A DNA stretch of 17,668 bases from Gemmatimonadota bacterium (GCA_003221985.1 QHUQ01000134.1:1-17668); one strand, 5' to 3'. Shown: positions 5,452 to 12,959, counted from the stretch's first letter. Notes: generated from the sequence alone by a model not told the origin. A program made the numbers and translations.

Positions 5452-8007
5452 ATGGCGCGACGAGCTTGTATCAGAACATTGGGCATGGTGAGCCTGCTGT
5501 GCCCAATTGTTTTTGCCGTTCTCCCTGCGCAAAGCGGATTTCATCCCCGTTGGGAAATCCCCGGCTTCGATTTTCGTAACGACGGCGCCTGGCGCGTCAA
5601 GGCGCGTCAAGTCAGTCTGCTGCGGCACCAAATGTTGGGGCAGGGCAAAGTCGGCTTGTTGAACTCGTTGACGATCGCGCAATCCCCGACCACCGCGGTC
5701 TCCGGCACGCTCGTCGTCCCCGCGGTGTTTTTCGCGTACGCGAACACCGATTCGGCGTTGTTCATGACCGATACGGCACAATACACGACCGCATTGTTCT
5801 CGAGCTCTCCTCCCGGCGGCAATCCGTACACCCTGCGCACCTTCTACGAGCAAATGTCCAACAACGCTTTGAGTATGACGGGGAGAATCCTGGGGTGGGT
5901 CAAGCTCGACAGCGCCGAGGTCACCTACACCGGTGTCGCGGGAACGTGCAGCGGCAATCCGTTCGGCACGTCCAATTGCAACGGGATTTTCAGCGACAAC
6001 GCAATTTCGCGCATGCAGACCGGCTTCCGGCAGGCGTTGGCACGCGTCGACAATCAAGTGGACTTCGGTCAGTTCGACAACGATGGCCCGGACGGGATTC
6101 CCAATTCTGGCGACGACGACGGGTACGTGGACATGATCATGTTCGCGCATCCCACCAAGGATGGCGCCTGCGGTGGATTCCCGGGCGGTGCCGATCCAGC
6201 GACGAACAATCACATCTGGTCGCATCGCTACGCGCTGCGGACGGACTACGTGACCAACGATCCGGCGCATGTCGGCAACAGCTCCGGGTTCTCGACGATT
6301 CATGTCGCGGACTATTTCGCGACATCGGCGCGAGGCGGCGCCAGCGCGTGCGACACGACGCAAATCATGCCAATCGGGACCGCGGCTCACGAATTCGGCC
6401 ATGCGCTCGGGTTGCCCGACCTGTACGACCTCGATCTAGTCACCGAGGGCATTGGCCAGTGGGGACTGATGGGCTCGGGCAATTTCTCGAGTCCGCGCAG
6501 TCCGTCGCGGATGGAGGCGTGGTCGCTGAACGAGCTGGGATGGGTGACGCTGCAGCAGTTGACCAGCAGTGGGACGTATGCCCTCGATCCCGCAGCCACC
6601 TCCCGCACCGCCGCGTACATACGGCCGCCGGGGCCCAACCCGCGTGGCGAATCCTTTCTCGTGGAAAACCGGCAGGGTGGGGCCGCCGGCCTCGCCGATT
6701 CGGCGGTGATCCGGCGCCACTGTCAGACCAGCTTCCAGCCGGTCACCTGCCCCGGTGGATTGCTGATCTGGCACGTGGATTCCACTAAAATCGAGTCGAG
6801 CGGGTTTCATCGGAGCAACCGCGTGAACTCCGGCTCGATCCACGGCCTCGTACTCGAAGAGGCGGACGGCTTGCGTCAGCTGTGGTGTGCGGGCGGCGGG
6901 TGCAACCGGGGGGACGCCGGCGATCCGTACCCTGGCGTCCCCGGCGGTAACACGGCGTTCGTGTACCGCACCAATCCTGTCGCGACGATGACTGACGGCA
7001 GCTTCGCAGGGTTCGGCATCGACCAGATCACGCAGGTGGTGCCGGACGGGCAGATGTCCTTCCGCCTGAAGTTCGGATCGCTCACGGTGGTCCGCGGGAG
7101 CGATACCACGGCGACGATTCGGTTCGATGGCGCCAACTACTTCGCGTTCCGTGATCTGCTCGATGATGGTTCGAGCCATAACGTAGGCTTTGTCGATGGC
7201 CAGGTTGTGGGTCGGACGCGGTTCAACTTCCAGTCGTGGTCGGACGGCTTCGCCATCAATCACCCGATCACGGGGAGTCTCGCGGGAGGGACGTTGACCG
7301 CGAGCCTGCTGCGCGATTTTAAGCTGAAGGCGACGTCAGGGTCGGGCGGCACCATCCAGGCCGACACCGCGATCGATCTCACGAACGGCACGTTCATTCG
7401 CGAAGGCCGAGCCGTGACGCTCACCGCCACGCCCGATTCCGGGGTACCGTTCGGCGGCTGGTCGGGGGATACGGTCACCACCAACACGGTCGTCGCACTG
7501 CCGATGGGGCGGCCGTACACGCTCACCGCGACGTTCGGAACGCTGGCGATTTCCAGCGTCGGCGCACGTCCCAATGGCGTGATGGGAGCCGCGTACGCCG
7601 ATACGCTGCGCAGCAGCGGCGGCACGGGAACCAACAGCTGGGCCGTCACGAACGGCGCCTTGCCTCTCGGTCTGACAGTAGACGGACCGACCGGGATCGT
7701 CGCGGGATTCCCGCGCCAAACCGGCAACTTCACCTACACGGCGACGGTCACGTCGGGCGCGCAAAACCAGGCGAGGACCTTTACGATGTCCGTGACCGCG
7801 CCGTCACTCGCGACCGCCGACGTCACGACGCAGCTCCTCGGGCCGACCGCGCCGCTCACCGCCGATCAGCTTCGCTATCTCGATTTTTTGGGCAACGGCA
7901 ACGGTGTCTTCGACATCGGTGACTTTCTCGCGTGGGTCAAGTCCACCGGTGCACCGCTCAGTGCCGCGATGATTCAGGTCTTGCAGCGGAAAGGAGGCCC
8001 GCGATGA
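5452..8007 (+). CDS. Secreted M6-family (immune inhibitor A-like) metalloprotease with Ig-like and dockerin-like C-terminus
   Basis: The protein has 851 residues from ATG 5452; a TTG at 5410 would add 14 residues before the signal peptide and was not chosen. An N-terminal signal peptide ends near residue 28. An Asp/Gly-rich probable calcium site spans about 204-226. The zinc site HEFGHALGLPD has H313, E314, H317 and the candidate third ligand D323, with a Met-turn-like GLMGSG (338-343). After the M6 catalytic region (to about 540) come a segment that may be a carbohydrate-binding or beta domain, an InlB-like beta repeat (about 629-697, with LTATPDSG and GGWSGD), a putative-Ig (He_PIG) domain (about 698-783), and a terminal LGNGNGVFDIGD loop (813-824). 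That last loop resembles one half of a dockerin. The enzyme should act outside the cell, degrading protein. A small putative lipoprotein gene is coupled to its stop. Confidence 0.9.
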   Translation: MARRACIRTLGMVSLLCPIVFAVLPAQSGFHPRWEIPGFDFRNDGAWRVKARQVSLLRHQMLGQGKVGLLNSLTIAQSPTTAVSGTLVVPAVFFAYANTDSALFMTDTAQYTTALFSSSPPGGNPYTLRTFYEQMSNNALSMTGRILGWVKLDSAEVTYTGVAGTCSGNPFGTSNCNGIFSDNAISRMQTGFRQALARVDNQVDFGQFDNDGPDGIPNSGDDDGYVDMIMFAHPTKDGACGGFPGGADPATNNHIWSHRYALRTDYVTNDPAHVGNSSGFSTIHVADYFATSARGGASACDTTQIMPIGTAAHEFGHALGLPDLYDLDLVTEGIGQWGLMGSGNFSSPRSPSRMEAWSLNELGWVTLQQLTSSGTYALDPAATSRTAAYIRPPGPNPRGESFLVENRQGGAAGLADSAVIRRHCQTSFQPVTCPGGLLIWHVDSTKIESSGFHRSNRVNSGSIHGLVLEEADGLRQLWCAGGGCNRGDAGDPYPGVPGGNTAFVYRTNPVATMTDGSFAGFGIDQITQVVPDGQMSFRLKFGSLTVVRGSDTTATIRFDGANYFAFRDLLDDGSSHNVGFVDGQVVGRTRFNFQSWSDGFAINHPITGSLAGGTLTASLLRDFKLKATSGSGGTIQADTAIDLTNGTFIREGRAVTLTATPDSGVPFGGWSGDTVTTNTVVALPMGRPYTLTATFGTLAISSVGARPNGVMGAAYADTLRSSGGTGTNSWAVTNGALPLGLTVDGPTGIVAGFPRQTGNFTYTATVTSGAQNQARTFTMSVTAPSLATADVTTQLLGPTAPLTADQLRYLDFLGNGNGVFDIGDFLAWVKSTGAPLSAAMIQVLQRKGGPR
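7991..7997 (+). promoter_or_regulatory. Ribosome binding site AAGGAGG of the coupled lipoprotein gene
   Basis: AAGGAGG lies inside the last codons of the protease, six bases before ATG 8004. It confirms the start of the small downstream gene, whose ATG overlaps the protease stop (ATGA). Confidence 0.85.
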
Positions 8008-8402
8008 GGCGCGGCTTCGGTATCGCGCTGCTCGCGACGGTGCTGTTCGCGGGACTGAGCTGTGGAGATGCGACGGCTGCCGGACCCGGAGAGCTGAAAG
8101 TGCGGCTCACGTCGGCCAATTCGGGCCTCGACTCGGCGATCGTTTTCACGATCACCGGCCCGGCCGCCCTGACGGGCGCGACTGCCGGTACCGGTCTGCG
8201 CCTGTTTCAACAGCCGCTGGGCGGGACCACGACGCGCTTCGCCTTGACCGGCCTGCTGACCAACGGTGCGACCATCCTGACGATCGGCGTGCAGGATATC
8301 GGCTCGCTGAGCCAGTACAGCGGCGCGATCAACGGAGTGGCGCAGCCGAACTATCAGCTGCGGGTGTTGCCGGGCGGTTACGGGCTGGCGCTGACGCGCT
8401 AG
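8004..8402 (+). CDS. Small putative lipoprotein coupled to the M6 protease
   Basis: The protein has 132 residues and starts at ATG 8004, with a perfect AAGGAGG and an ATGA overlap with the protease stop. A hydrophobic signal sequence ends at C20 (FAGLSC), an imperfect lipobox. A signal peptidase I site after ATA is an alternative. The remaining 110 residues are rich in Leu, Thr, Gly and Ile and look like a single beta-sandwich, with phrases such as FTITGPAAL and NGATILTIGVQDI. No catalytic motif is seen. Translational coupling to a protease that carries a dockerin-like loop suggests a partner, anchor or inhibitor at the outer membrane. A cohesin-like role is a hypothesis only. Its last 74 bp overlap the 3' end of the convergent modE-like gene. 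Confidence 0.75.
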   Translation: MRRGFGIALLATVLFAGLSCGDATAAGPGELKVRLTSANSGLDSAIVFTITGPAALTGATAGTGLRLFQQPLGGTTTRFALTGLLTNGATILTIGVQDIGSLSQYSGAINGVAQPNYQLRVLPGGYGLALTR

Positions 8403-8757
8403 TCCCGGCAGACGCTGGCTCCGGCATCTCCCAGGCGCGCATCAGCCCTTCTTCGAGCCGCCGCTGCAGGTCCTGATACAGCGCGAGCAGTTGGCGGCAT
8501 TCTTCGGTGAGTGTGGTCGCGCCGCCGCCCGGTCCGCCCGCGCGCGAGACGACTATCGGCCGGCCCAGGGCCCGTTCCATCTGCTGAATGGCGCTCCACG
8601 CCGTCCGGTAACTGATCCCCGCCTCCCCCGCCGCATCTTTGATCGATCGCACCCGATCCACCGCATCGAGTAATCGCGCTTCCCGCTCGCCGAGGACCGA
8701 TGTGCCGCGCCGTGTCAGGGTAACCTGCGCTCGAGGAATCAAATCAATGAACTGCAT
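8329..8757 (-). CDS. ModE N-terminal-type winged-helix transcriptional regulator
   Basis: The protein has 142 residues and starts at ATG 8757, with AGGAGG four bases upstream. Residues about 22-85 match the LysR-like helix-turn-helix of ModE: LLDAVDRVRSIKDAAG, then GISYRTAWSAIQQMERALG, then the wing SRAGGPGGGATTLTEE. A helix (85-107) likely dimerises it. No C-terminal TOBE/molybdate-binding domains follow; the tail from about 110 is Ala/Pro/Ser-rich and is encoded where the gene overlaps the 3' end of the convergent lipoprotein gene. Single-domain ModE-like proteins are known, and their effectors are often unknown. No molybdenum-transport or molybdoenzyme gene lies in the window, so the target is open. 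A GGTATACC palindrome at 8807-8814 upstream could be a binding site. Confidence 0.82.
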   Translation of the reverse strand: MQFIDLIPRAQVTLTRRGTSVLGEREARLLDAVDRVRSIKDAAGEAGISYRTAWSAIQQMERALGRPIVVSRAGGPGGGATTLTEECRQLLALYQDLQRRLEEGLMRAWEMPEPASAGTSASAPARNRPATPAADSSAAPLR

Positions 8758-8873
8758 ACGACCTCCTGCGTAATCAACAACTCGACCCCGTTTGCTCCTC
8801 ACCTGCGGTATACCCGAGCGGCGGAAGAGTTCCACTCGTTTTCTGTGGCGTCCGCACAACAGCAGTAGTTGCG

Positions 8874-8901
8874 TTGCAATACGCGGGCCCCGCTCTATTT
8901 T
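8874..8901 (+). promoter_or_regulatory. Putative promoter of tRNA-Ala
   Basis: TTGCAA (8874-8879), 16 bases, then TATTTT (8896-8901) lie just upstream of the tRNA, so the predicted start falls within a few bases of 8910. The arrangement resembles the box pair before the PuuD-like gene. Confidence 0.5.
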
Positions 8902-8909
8902 CGTTCACG

Positions 8910-8982
8910 GGGGCGGTAGCTCAGTTGGGAGAGCACCTGGTTTGCAACCAGGGGGTCGTGGGTTCGAATCCCATCCGCTCCA
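8910..8982 (+). tRNA. tRNA-Ala (anticodon TGC)
   Basis: All four arms fold. The acceptor GGGGCGG (8910-8916) pairs with CCGCTCC (8975-8981). The D stem is GCTC/GAGC, and the anticodon stem CCTGG/CCAGG encloses the loop TTTGCAA, so the anticodon is TGC (8943-8945). The T arm is GTGGG-TTCGAAT-CCCAT. The acceptor has the G3-U70 wobble pair that defines alanine identity. The discriminator is A, and the 3' CCA is not encoded. Confidence 0.97.
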
Positions 8983-9009
8983 TTTACCACCAGCCCGCAA
9001 TGCGCCCGA

Positions 9010-9031
9010 CGCCTAGGGAATCCCCCAGGCG
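9010..9031. terminator. Possible bidirectional terminator hairpin
   Basis: CGCCTAGGG (9010-9018) pairs with CCCCAGGCG (9023-9031) with one A/C mismatch and a four-base loop. It lies between the convergent tRNA (plus) and the Ig-domain lipoprotein gene (minus), where a terminator is expected. Neither side has a T-run, so intrinsic termination is uncertain. Confidence 0.4.
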
Positions 9032-9072
9032 CGTGACGGGGATCTACCCGGCAATAGGCTCCGCCCGCCCGG

Positions 9073-10224
9073 TCAGAACAGGCCGATGTTGAAGGGGGCG
9101 CTCTCAGCGCTGGTCGCGCCCGGGACGCTCACCACCAGCGTGTAGCCGTTCCCGACTTGGTCGATGCTCAAGTCCGAGAACGTGGCGACGCCGTTCACCA
9201 CGGGGACGGTCTTCGTCCCCGAGAGCGTGCCCCGCAGCAGCAGGCCGCCGTTGTGCCCGATGGTAATCGATACGGAACCGGTGAAGCTCGTGAGCGGATT
9301 GCCCTGGTCGTCCACGACGGCGGCTTGCACGGCCGGCTCGATCCTCGTGAAGGGCAGCGTGGTCGAAGGCTGGACGCTGAACACGAGGTGGGTGGCGGCC
9401 GGGTTGAGCGTGAGCGCGGTGGCCAGCCACGTGCCCGGCGAGCTGGCCTGATCGAAGAACCAGGTCCATTGCGGCTCGGCTGCACCCGCGGCGTCGCCTT
9501 GCACGACGTACTCCGCATCGCCTTTCATCTGCGGGTCATCCGCTTCGTTGACGGTGGTGAAGCCGGGCGGCGTGCCGAGGCCGACCACCCGGTCCGACAT
9601 CGTGACGCCGAATGCCAGCGCGCCCGCGTTGACGGGAATGGCGCCGGGATCGGCGATCGTGGGCGCCGAGCCGGAACCGGATGCCGACAGGTGCGTACCC
9701 AGGGCCTCCGCATCGACCAAGCTCACCCCGCTCCACGCCGAGATCAGGACCCCGCCGTCAGGGATGGGCGTCGAGAAGAGCGCGTGCACCGTCAGGATCG
9801 AGTCGGTGGCGGTGCTGGCGTCCCGAAAGCCTCGCACGTTGGTGGCGACATAGGTCGCCATCGAAATGCCGGCGGACGTGACGTAATCGACCAACGTGTA
9901 GGTGTTCCCGACGGGTGTCTGCGCACCGTCGCTCAGATGGTCGGTTACGATGGTGATGGTGTTGGTCGAGCCGACCCAGAAGAACGTGGCCACGATCGCG
10001 TCGCCCACGTGGGGGTTCTGGGGATTGAATCCCATTCCCACGTGGCTGCCCCCGTTGCTCCAGGGCATCACGTCATGGAACGCGCCATTCTGTTGGTCGA
10101 GAGTAATGCCCGACGCCGCGGTGACCGCGAACGCGGGCGCGCGAAGTTCGTGCGGCCGGGGACTGACGGCGTCCCGGCAGGCCGCTCCGAGTATTGCGAG
10201 GGTGAGCAAGAAGCGCTTGTCCAT
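9073..10224 (-). CDS. Putative lipoprotein with C-terminal invasin-type Ig-like domain
   Basis: The protein has 383 residues from ATG 10224. A short signal sequence ends at C16 (ILGAAC), a slightly atypical lipobox followed by Arg-Asp, so surface or periplasmic lipidation is likely. Residues about 36-275 form a beta-rich region of unknown family with many Thr, Gly and Val (phrases such as VGDAIVATFFWVGS and WTWFFDQASSPGTW). Residues about 283-383 match the bacterial Ig-like/invasin repeat pattern: VQPSTT, IEPAVQAAVVDDQGNPLT, NGVATFSDLSID, GNGYTLVVS. Such proteins are usually cell-surface adhesins or structural partners. It stands alone, divergent from the DUF2911 gene. No enzyme motif is seen and the binding target is unknown. 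Confidence 0.8.
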   Translation of the reverse strand: MDKRFLLTLAILGAACRDAVSPRPHELRAPAFAVTAASGITLDQQNGAFHDVMPWSNGGSHVGMGFNPQNPHVGDAIVATFFWVGSTNTITIVTDHLSDGAQTPVGNTYTLVDYVTSAGISMATYVATNVRGFRDASTATDSILTVHALFSTPIPDGGVLISAWSGVSLVDAEALGTHLSASGSGSAPTIADPGAIPVNAGALAFGVTMSDRVVGLGTPPGFTTVNEADDPQMKGDAEYVVQGDAAGAAEPQWTWFFDQASSPGTWLATALTLNPAATHLVFSVQPSTTLPFTRIEPAVQAAVVDDQGNPLTSFTGSVSITIGHNGGLLLRGTLSGTKTVPVVNGVATFSDLSIDQVGNGYTLVVSVPGATSAESAPFNIGLF

Positions 10225-10314
10225 AACCAGCCCGTTGTTGAGTGAGTGCTACATGTGTGGCATGGTACGCAAGGCGCGGGCCAGCGGCTCGGCTTCGTTC
10301 ACGAGTGCACCGAT

Positions 10315-10342
10315 TTGCCTCCTTCCCCCGGCGCCGTATCTT
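10315..10342 (+). promoter_or_regulatory. Putative promoter of the DUF2911 operon
   Basis: TTGCCT (10315-10320), 16 bases, then TATCTT (10337-10342), about 40 bases before the ATG at 10382, which has AGGAGG (10371-10376) ahead of it. The -10 box occupies the loop of a long inverted repeat. Confidence 0.5.
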
Positions 10343-10352
10343 CCGGTGCCGG
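10328..10352. repeat. 9-bp inverted repeat around the -10 box
   Basis: CCGGCGCCG (10328-10336) and CGGTGCCGG (10344-10352) pair over nine positions, with one G-T wobble. The seven-base spacer TATCTTC contains the putative -10 element of the DUF2911 operon. The position suggests a repressor operator, a cruciform or a 5' leader hairpin if transcription starts upstream. Confidence 0.55.
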
Positions 10353-10381
10353 CGTCCCCTTGGACTTCATAGGAGGAGCGC

Positions 10382-10993
10382 ATGCGTCTCGCAGCCGGCG
10401 TCTTTACAAGTCTGCTGATTCCTGTGGTCGGCATCGCACAAACCCCGGCTACGCCGTTGCGCATTGCGGCGAGCAGCCTCGCTTCGGTCGAGGTGCACCT
10501 CAATGCGCGCCGCATCGGCAACTCCTGGTACGAGGAAGACGCGAGCCTCTCGGGTCCGTCGCGCATCGCCATTTCCTACGGACAGCCGCACGCGCGCGGA
10601 CGCAAGGTCGAGGGAGGACTGATCCCGCTCGATAGCGTGTGGCGGTTCGGCGCGAACATGGCCACGACATTGCACACCGACCTCGACATCACGGTCGGGG
10701 ACCTGAAGTTGCCGCGCGGGGACTATTCACTGTTCATCCTCTACACGCGGACCGGTTACGCGCTGATCGTGAATCGCGGTACGGGGCAGTGGGGTACCGA
10801 TCGCGATCCGGTCAAGGATATCGGCCGGGTAACGTTGACGAGCCGCACCATGGCGGAGCCGGAGCCATCGCTGTCGATTTATCTCGTGCCCGATGCGCCG
10901 CAACCGGGCACCGGCTACGCGGATCTGAAGGGCGCGCTGCGTATCAAGTGGGGCACAACGGAATTGACGACCAACTGGCGAGTAGATCAGTGA
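10382..10993 (+). CDS. DUF2911 domain secreted protein
   Basis: The protein has 203 residues from ATG 10382, with AGGAGG five bases upstream. A signal peptide ends near residue 20 (VVGIAQ). The DUF2911 pattern is clear: SRIAISYGQPHARGRKVEGGLIP, VWRFGANMATTL, LPRGDYSLFILY, ALIVNRGTGQWG and the C-terminal LRIKWGTTELT. The family is common in Bacteroidota, Gemmatimonadota and other soil bacteria, is predicted to be beta-rich and exported, and has no established biochemical function. The stop overlaps the GTG of the YfiT-like gene (GTGA), so the two are co-translated. It is probably the first gene of a three-gene operon with the YfiT-like and CPXCG genes. Confidence 0.88.
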   Translation: MRLAAGVFTSLLIPVVGIAQTPATPLRIAASSLASVEVHLNARRIGNSWYEEDASLSGPSRIAISYGQPHARGRKVEGGLIPLDSVWRFGANMATTLHTDLDITVGDLKLPRGDYSLFILYTRTGYALIVNRGTGQWGTDRDPVKDIGRVTLTSRTMAEPEPSLSIYLVPDAPQPGTGYADLKGALRIKWGTTELTTNWRVDQ

Positions 10994-11535
10994 CTGACGA
11001 GCGGTACCCGATCGGCAAATTCACGCCCGTCCCGGCGCTGCCGCCGGCGCAGCGCGCCGCGTGTATCGAACAGATCGCGGTGGCGCCCGCGAATTTCCGG
11101 CGCGCCGTCGCCGGCCTGAACGACACACAGCTCGATACGCCGTATCGGACGGGTGGCTGGACCGTCCGTCAGGTGGCACACCATCTGCCCGACAGCCATA
11201 TGAACGCCTATGTGCGGTTCAAGCTCGGGCTGACAGAGGATACGCCCGCGATCAAGACGTACGAGGAAAAAGACTGGGCCAGGACCCCCGAGATGCGCTC
11301 GCCTATCGCGATGTCGCTCGATCTCCTGGCCGCGCTGCATCAGCGCTGGGTGGCGTTACTGCGGGGAATGTCGCCGGCCGATTTTGCGCGGACGATCAAG
11401 CACCCGGAGTGGGGCACGCCGTCGCTGGACACGCTGCTCGCGCTCTATGCATGGCATGGGCGTCACCACACCGCGCACGTCACGACGCTGCGGCAGCGCA
11501 TGGGATGGGGAGGGGGAGGGGGAGGGGGAGACTGA
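10990..11535 (+). CDS. YfiT/DinB-family putative metal-dependent hydrolase
   Basis: The protein has 181 residues from GTG 10990, inside the stop of the DUF2911 gene. It begins with RYPIGKF and continues with WTVRQVAHHLPDSHMNAYVRFKLGL and AWHGRHHTAHV, which are the hallmarks of Bacillus YfiT in the DinB/BstA four-helix-bundle superfamily. The likely metal ligands are a His of the HH pair at 64-65, H159 and H163. Members of this group act as nickel- or zinc-dependent hydrolases or thiol-dependent transferases, but substrates are mostly unknown. The protein ends in seven Gly and an Asp, encoded by a GGGGGA repeat that also provides the ribosome binding site of the next gene. Cytoplasmic; no signal sequence. 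Confidence 0.87.
   Translation: MTDERYPIGKFTPVPALPPAQRAACIEQIAVAPANFRRAVAGLNDTQLDTPYRTGGWTVRQVAHHLPDSHMNAYVRFKLGLTEDTPAIKTYEEKDWARTPEMRSPIAMSLDLLAALHQRWVALLRGMSPADFARTIKHPEWGTPSLDTLLALYAWHGRHHTAHVTTLRQRMGWGGGGGGGD
11507..11530 (+). repeat. GGGGGA tandem repeat, G-quadruplex-capable
   Basis: Four G-runs (G4, G5, G5, G5) are separated by single A bases, giving about four 6-bp units. They encode the poly-Gly tail of the YfiT-like protein and end five bases before ATG 11535. Because units are 6 bp, copy-number change keeps the reading frame. Confidence 0.85.
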
Positions 11536-11780
11536 TGGTCGATTTCGCCGACGACGATCTCGACGAGGAATTCCCGCTCGGCGACGGCACCGCCGACACA
11601 GAGGGGATCGTGATGTGCCCCTACTGCGGCGAGCCGAATGAAATCGGCATCGACGCGGGCGGCGGCGTGAATCAGGATTACGTCGAGGACTGCCAGGTAT
11701 GTTGCCGGCCGTGGCGCGTCACCGTGACCTACGATGAGGAGGGGAACGCCGCGATCTCAGCCTCGCCGCTCGATGAATGA
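11535..11780 (+). CDS. CPXCG-motif cysteine-rich zinc-ribbon protein
   Basis: The protein has 81 residues from ATG 11535, which overlaps the preceding stop by one base (TGATG). The GGGGGA repeat serves as an over-long Shine-Dalgarno. It has CPYCGE (C28, C31) and EDCQVCCRPW (C53, C56, C57), the signature of the CPXCG family, with the usual YVEDCxVCCRP core. The first 25 residues are very acidic. Four of the cysteines should bind one zinc ion. The family is widespread, small and of unknown function; it is often found with unrelated housekeeping genes. It is the last gene of the DUF2911 operon. Confidence 0.88.
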   Translation: MVDFADDDLDEEFPLGDGTADTEGIVMCPYCGEPNEIGIDAGGGVNQDYVEDCQVCCRPWRVTVTYDEEGNAAISASPLDE

Positions 11781-11816
11781 AGTAGTGATGCCCGTTTTTG
11801 AGTGATCCACGTCTCA

Positions 11817-11854
11817 TTCCCAAGAATTACCCCCAAAGATTCTGCCCTTGGGAA
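11817..11854. repeat. Inverted repeat TTCCCAAG-N22-CTTGGGAA
   Basis: Two perfect 8-bp arms, 11817-11824 and 11847-11854, lie in the 114-bp gap upstream of the receiver gene. They could form a long-loop hairpin ending the CPXCG transcript or a regulator site. No T-run follows. Confidence 0.35.
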
Positions 11855-11894
11855 GCGGGCGGCATTACAGTCACGCATTGCGTGGAGGGAATGC

Positions 11895-12263
11895 GTGCGG
11901 ATCATATTGGTAGTAGAAGACGATGCGGATGCACGAGTTACCCTGCGGGATTTCCTGATTGGGGAAGGGTTTGTCGTCCATACTGCGCGAGATGGTCAGC
12001 ATGCGCTGCATGTGCTCGACAAGATGGATCTTCTGCCGGACCTGATCCTGCTCGATTACAAGATGCCGGTCATGGACGGCAAGCAGTTCCTTGCGATGAT
12101 GCGGCGCACCCCCCGGCTCGGGTCGATCCCGGTGGTGCTCATGTCGACGGCGACCCGGGAGTGGTCCGGCGCCCATCTCGAGGTCGAGGATGTGCTGTCG
12201 AAGCCGCTCGACCTCGAGCTGCTGCTCACTACCGTAAACCGGATCAGCGCCGAGCAGTTATAG
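11895..12263 (+). CDS. Stand-alone response regulator receiver (CheY-like)
   Basis: The protein has 122 residues from GTG 11895, with GGAGGG (11884-11889) five bases upstream. A nearby ATG at 11891 is in another frame. It is a single REC domain: acidic cluster E8-D9-D10, phospho-acceptor D54 in [14 protein letters not shown]84 exactly 30 residues later, and K103 in LSKPLD. No output domain follows. Such proteins relay phosphate from a histidine kinase or act by protein-protein contact. No kinase lies in the window, so the partner is elsewhere. Its TAG overlaps the TAA of the convergent superoxide dismutase gene by six bases. Confidence 0.9.
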   Translation: MRIILVVEDDADARVTLRDFLIGEGFVVHTARDGQHALHVLDKMDLLPDLILLDYKMPVMDGKQFLAMMRRTPRLGSIPVVLMSTATREWSGAHLEVEDVLSKPLDLELLLTTVNRISAEQL

Positions 12264-12920
12264 CGCCGCCTCGTACCGGCGCGCGACCTCCTGCCAATTC
12301 ACGACGTTCCACCAGGCCGTCACGTATTCCGGCCGGCGGTTCTGGTATTTGAGGTAGTAGGCGTGCTCCCAGACGTCCAAGCCGAGGATCGGCGTCTTGT
12401 TGTCCATCAGCGGGCTGTCCTGGTTGGGACGGCCCGCCACTTCGAGCTTCCCCTTGGCCAGGGTGAGCCACGCCCACCCGCTGCCGAAGAGTGACGTCGC
12501 TGCGGTCCCAAGCTGTTCCTTGAACTTCGTGAAATCGCCGAATGTCTTCCTGATGGCATCCGCCAGCGCGCCCGTTGGCTCTGCGCCGCCACCCTTGCCC
12601 GCCGGCGCCATGATCGTCCAGAACAACGAGTGATTGTGGTGTCCGCCGCCGTGGTTGCGGACCGCGGTGCGGATGTCCTCGGGGACGGCCTTAATCCCGC
12701 GCAGCAGCTCTTCGACGATCTTACCGGAGAGCTCGGGATGCTTGTTCAGCGCGTTGTTGAGGTTCGTGATGTACGCCTGATGATGCTTGCCATGGTGGAT
12801 CTGCATCGTCTGCGCGTCGATGTGGGGCTCGAGGGCTGCAAAATCGTAGGGGAGCTGAGGGAGCACGTGTCGCGCTTCGAGGCTCGCCTTGGCCGTGCTT
12901 TGTTCTTTCAGTTGTGCCAT
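12258..12920 (-). CDS. sodA: Superoxide dismutase, Fe/Mn family (Mn-type)
   Basis: The protein has 220 residues from ATG 12920. I preferred this to ATG 12929 because GAAGG abuts the latter but is well spaced for the former. It has a 16-residue Lys/Glu/Ala-rich N-terminal extension without signal features, then [16 protein letters not shown]. Metal ligands are H42 (IHHGKHH), H97 ([11 protein letters not shown]), D182 and H186 ([10 protein letters not shown]). The spacings of 55 and 4 match those of E. coli SodA. GGHxNHxLFW is the Mn-type signature; Fe enzymes usually have AAQxWNH. It converts superoxide to oxygen and hydrogen peroxide in the cytoplasm. It is divergent from the PuuD-like gene, with about 110 bp between. 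Confidence 0.95.
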   Translation of the reverse strand: MAQLKEQSTAKASLEARHVLPQLPYDFAALEPHIDAQTMQIHHGKHHQAYITNLNNALNKHPELSGKIVEELLRGIKAVPEDIRTAVRNHGGGHHNHSLFWTIMAPAGKGGGAEPTGALADAIRKTFGDFTKFKEQLGTAATSLFGSGWAWLTLAKGKLEVAGRPNQDSPLMDNKTPILGLDVWEHAYYLKYQNRRPEYVTAWWNVVNWQEVARRYEAAL

Positions 12921-12959
12921 CGTCCGCATCCTTCAAGAGTGTGGGGCTCAAACCCCGCA

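Noticed and set aside
10639..10989. Long in-frame extension upstream of the YfiT-like protein
   Set aside because: It overlaps the conserved DUF2911 gene in another frame and has no recognisable pattern. GTG 10990 overlaps the DUF2911 stop and begins the known YfiT N-terminus.
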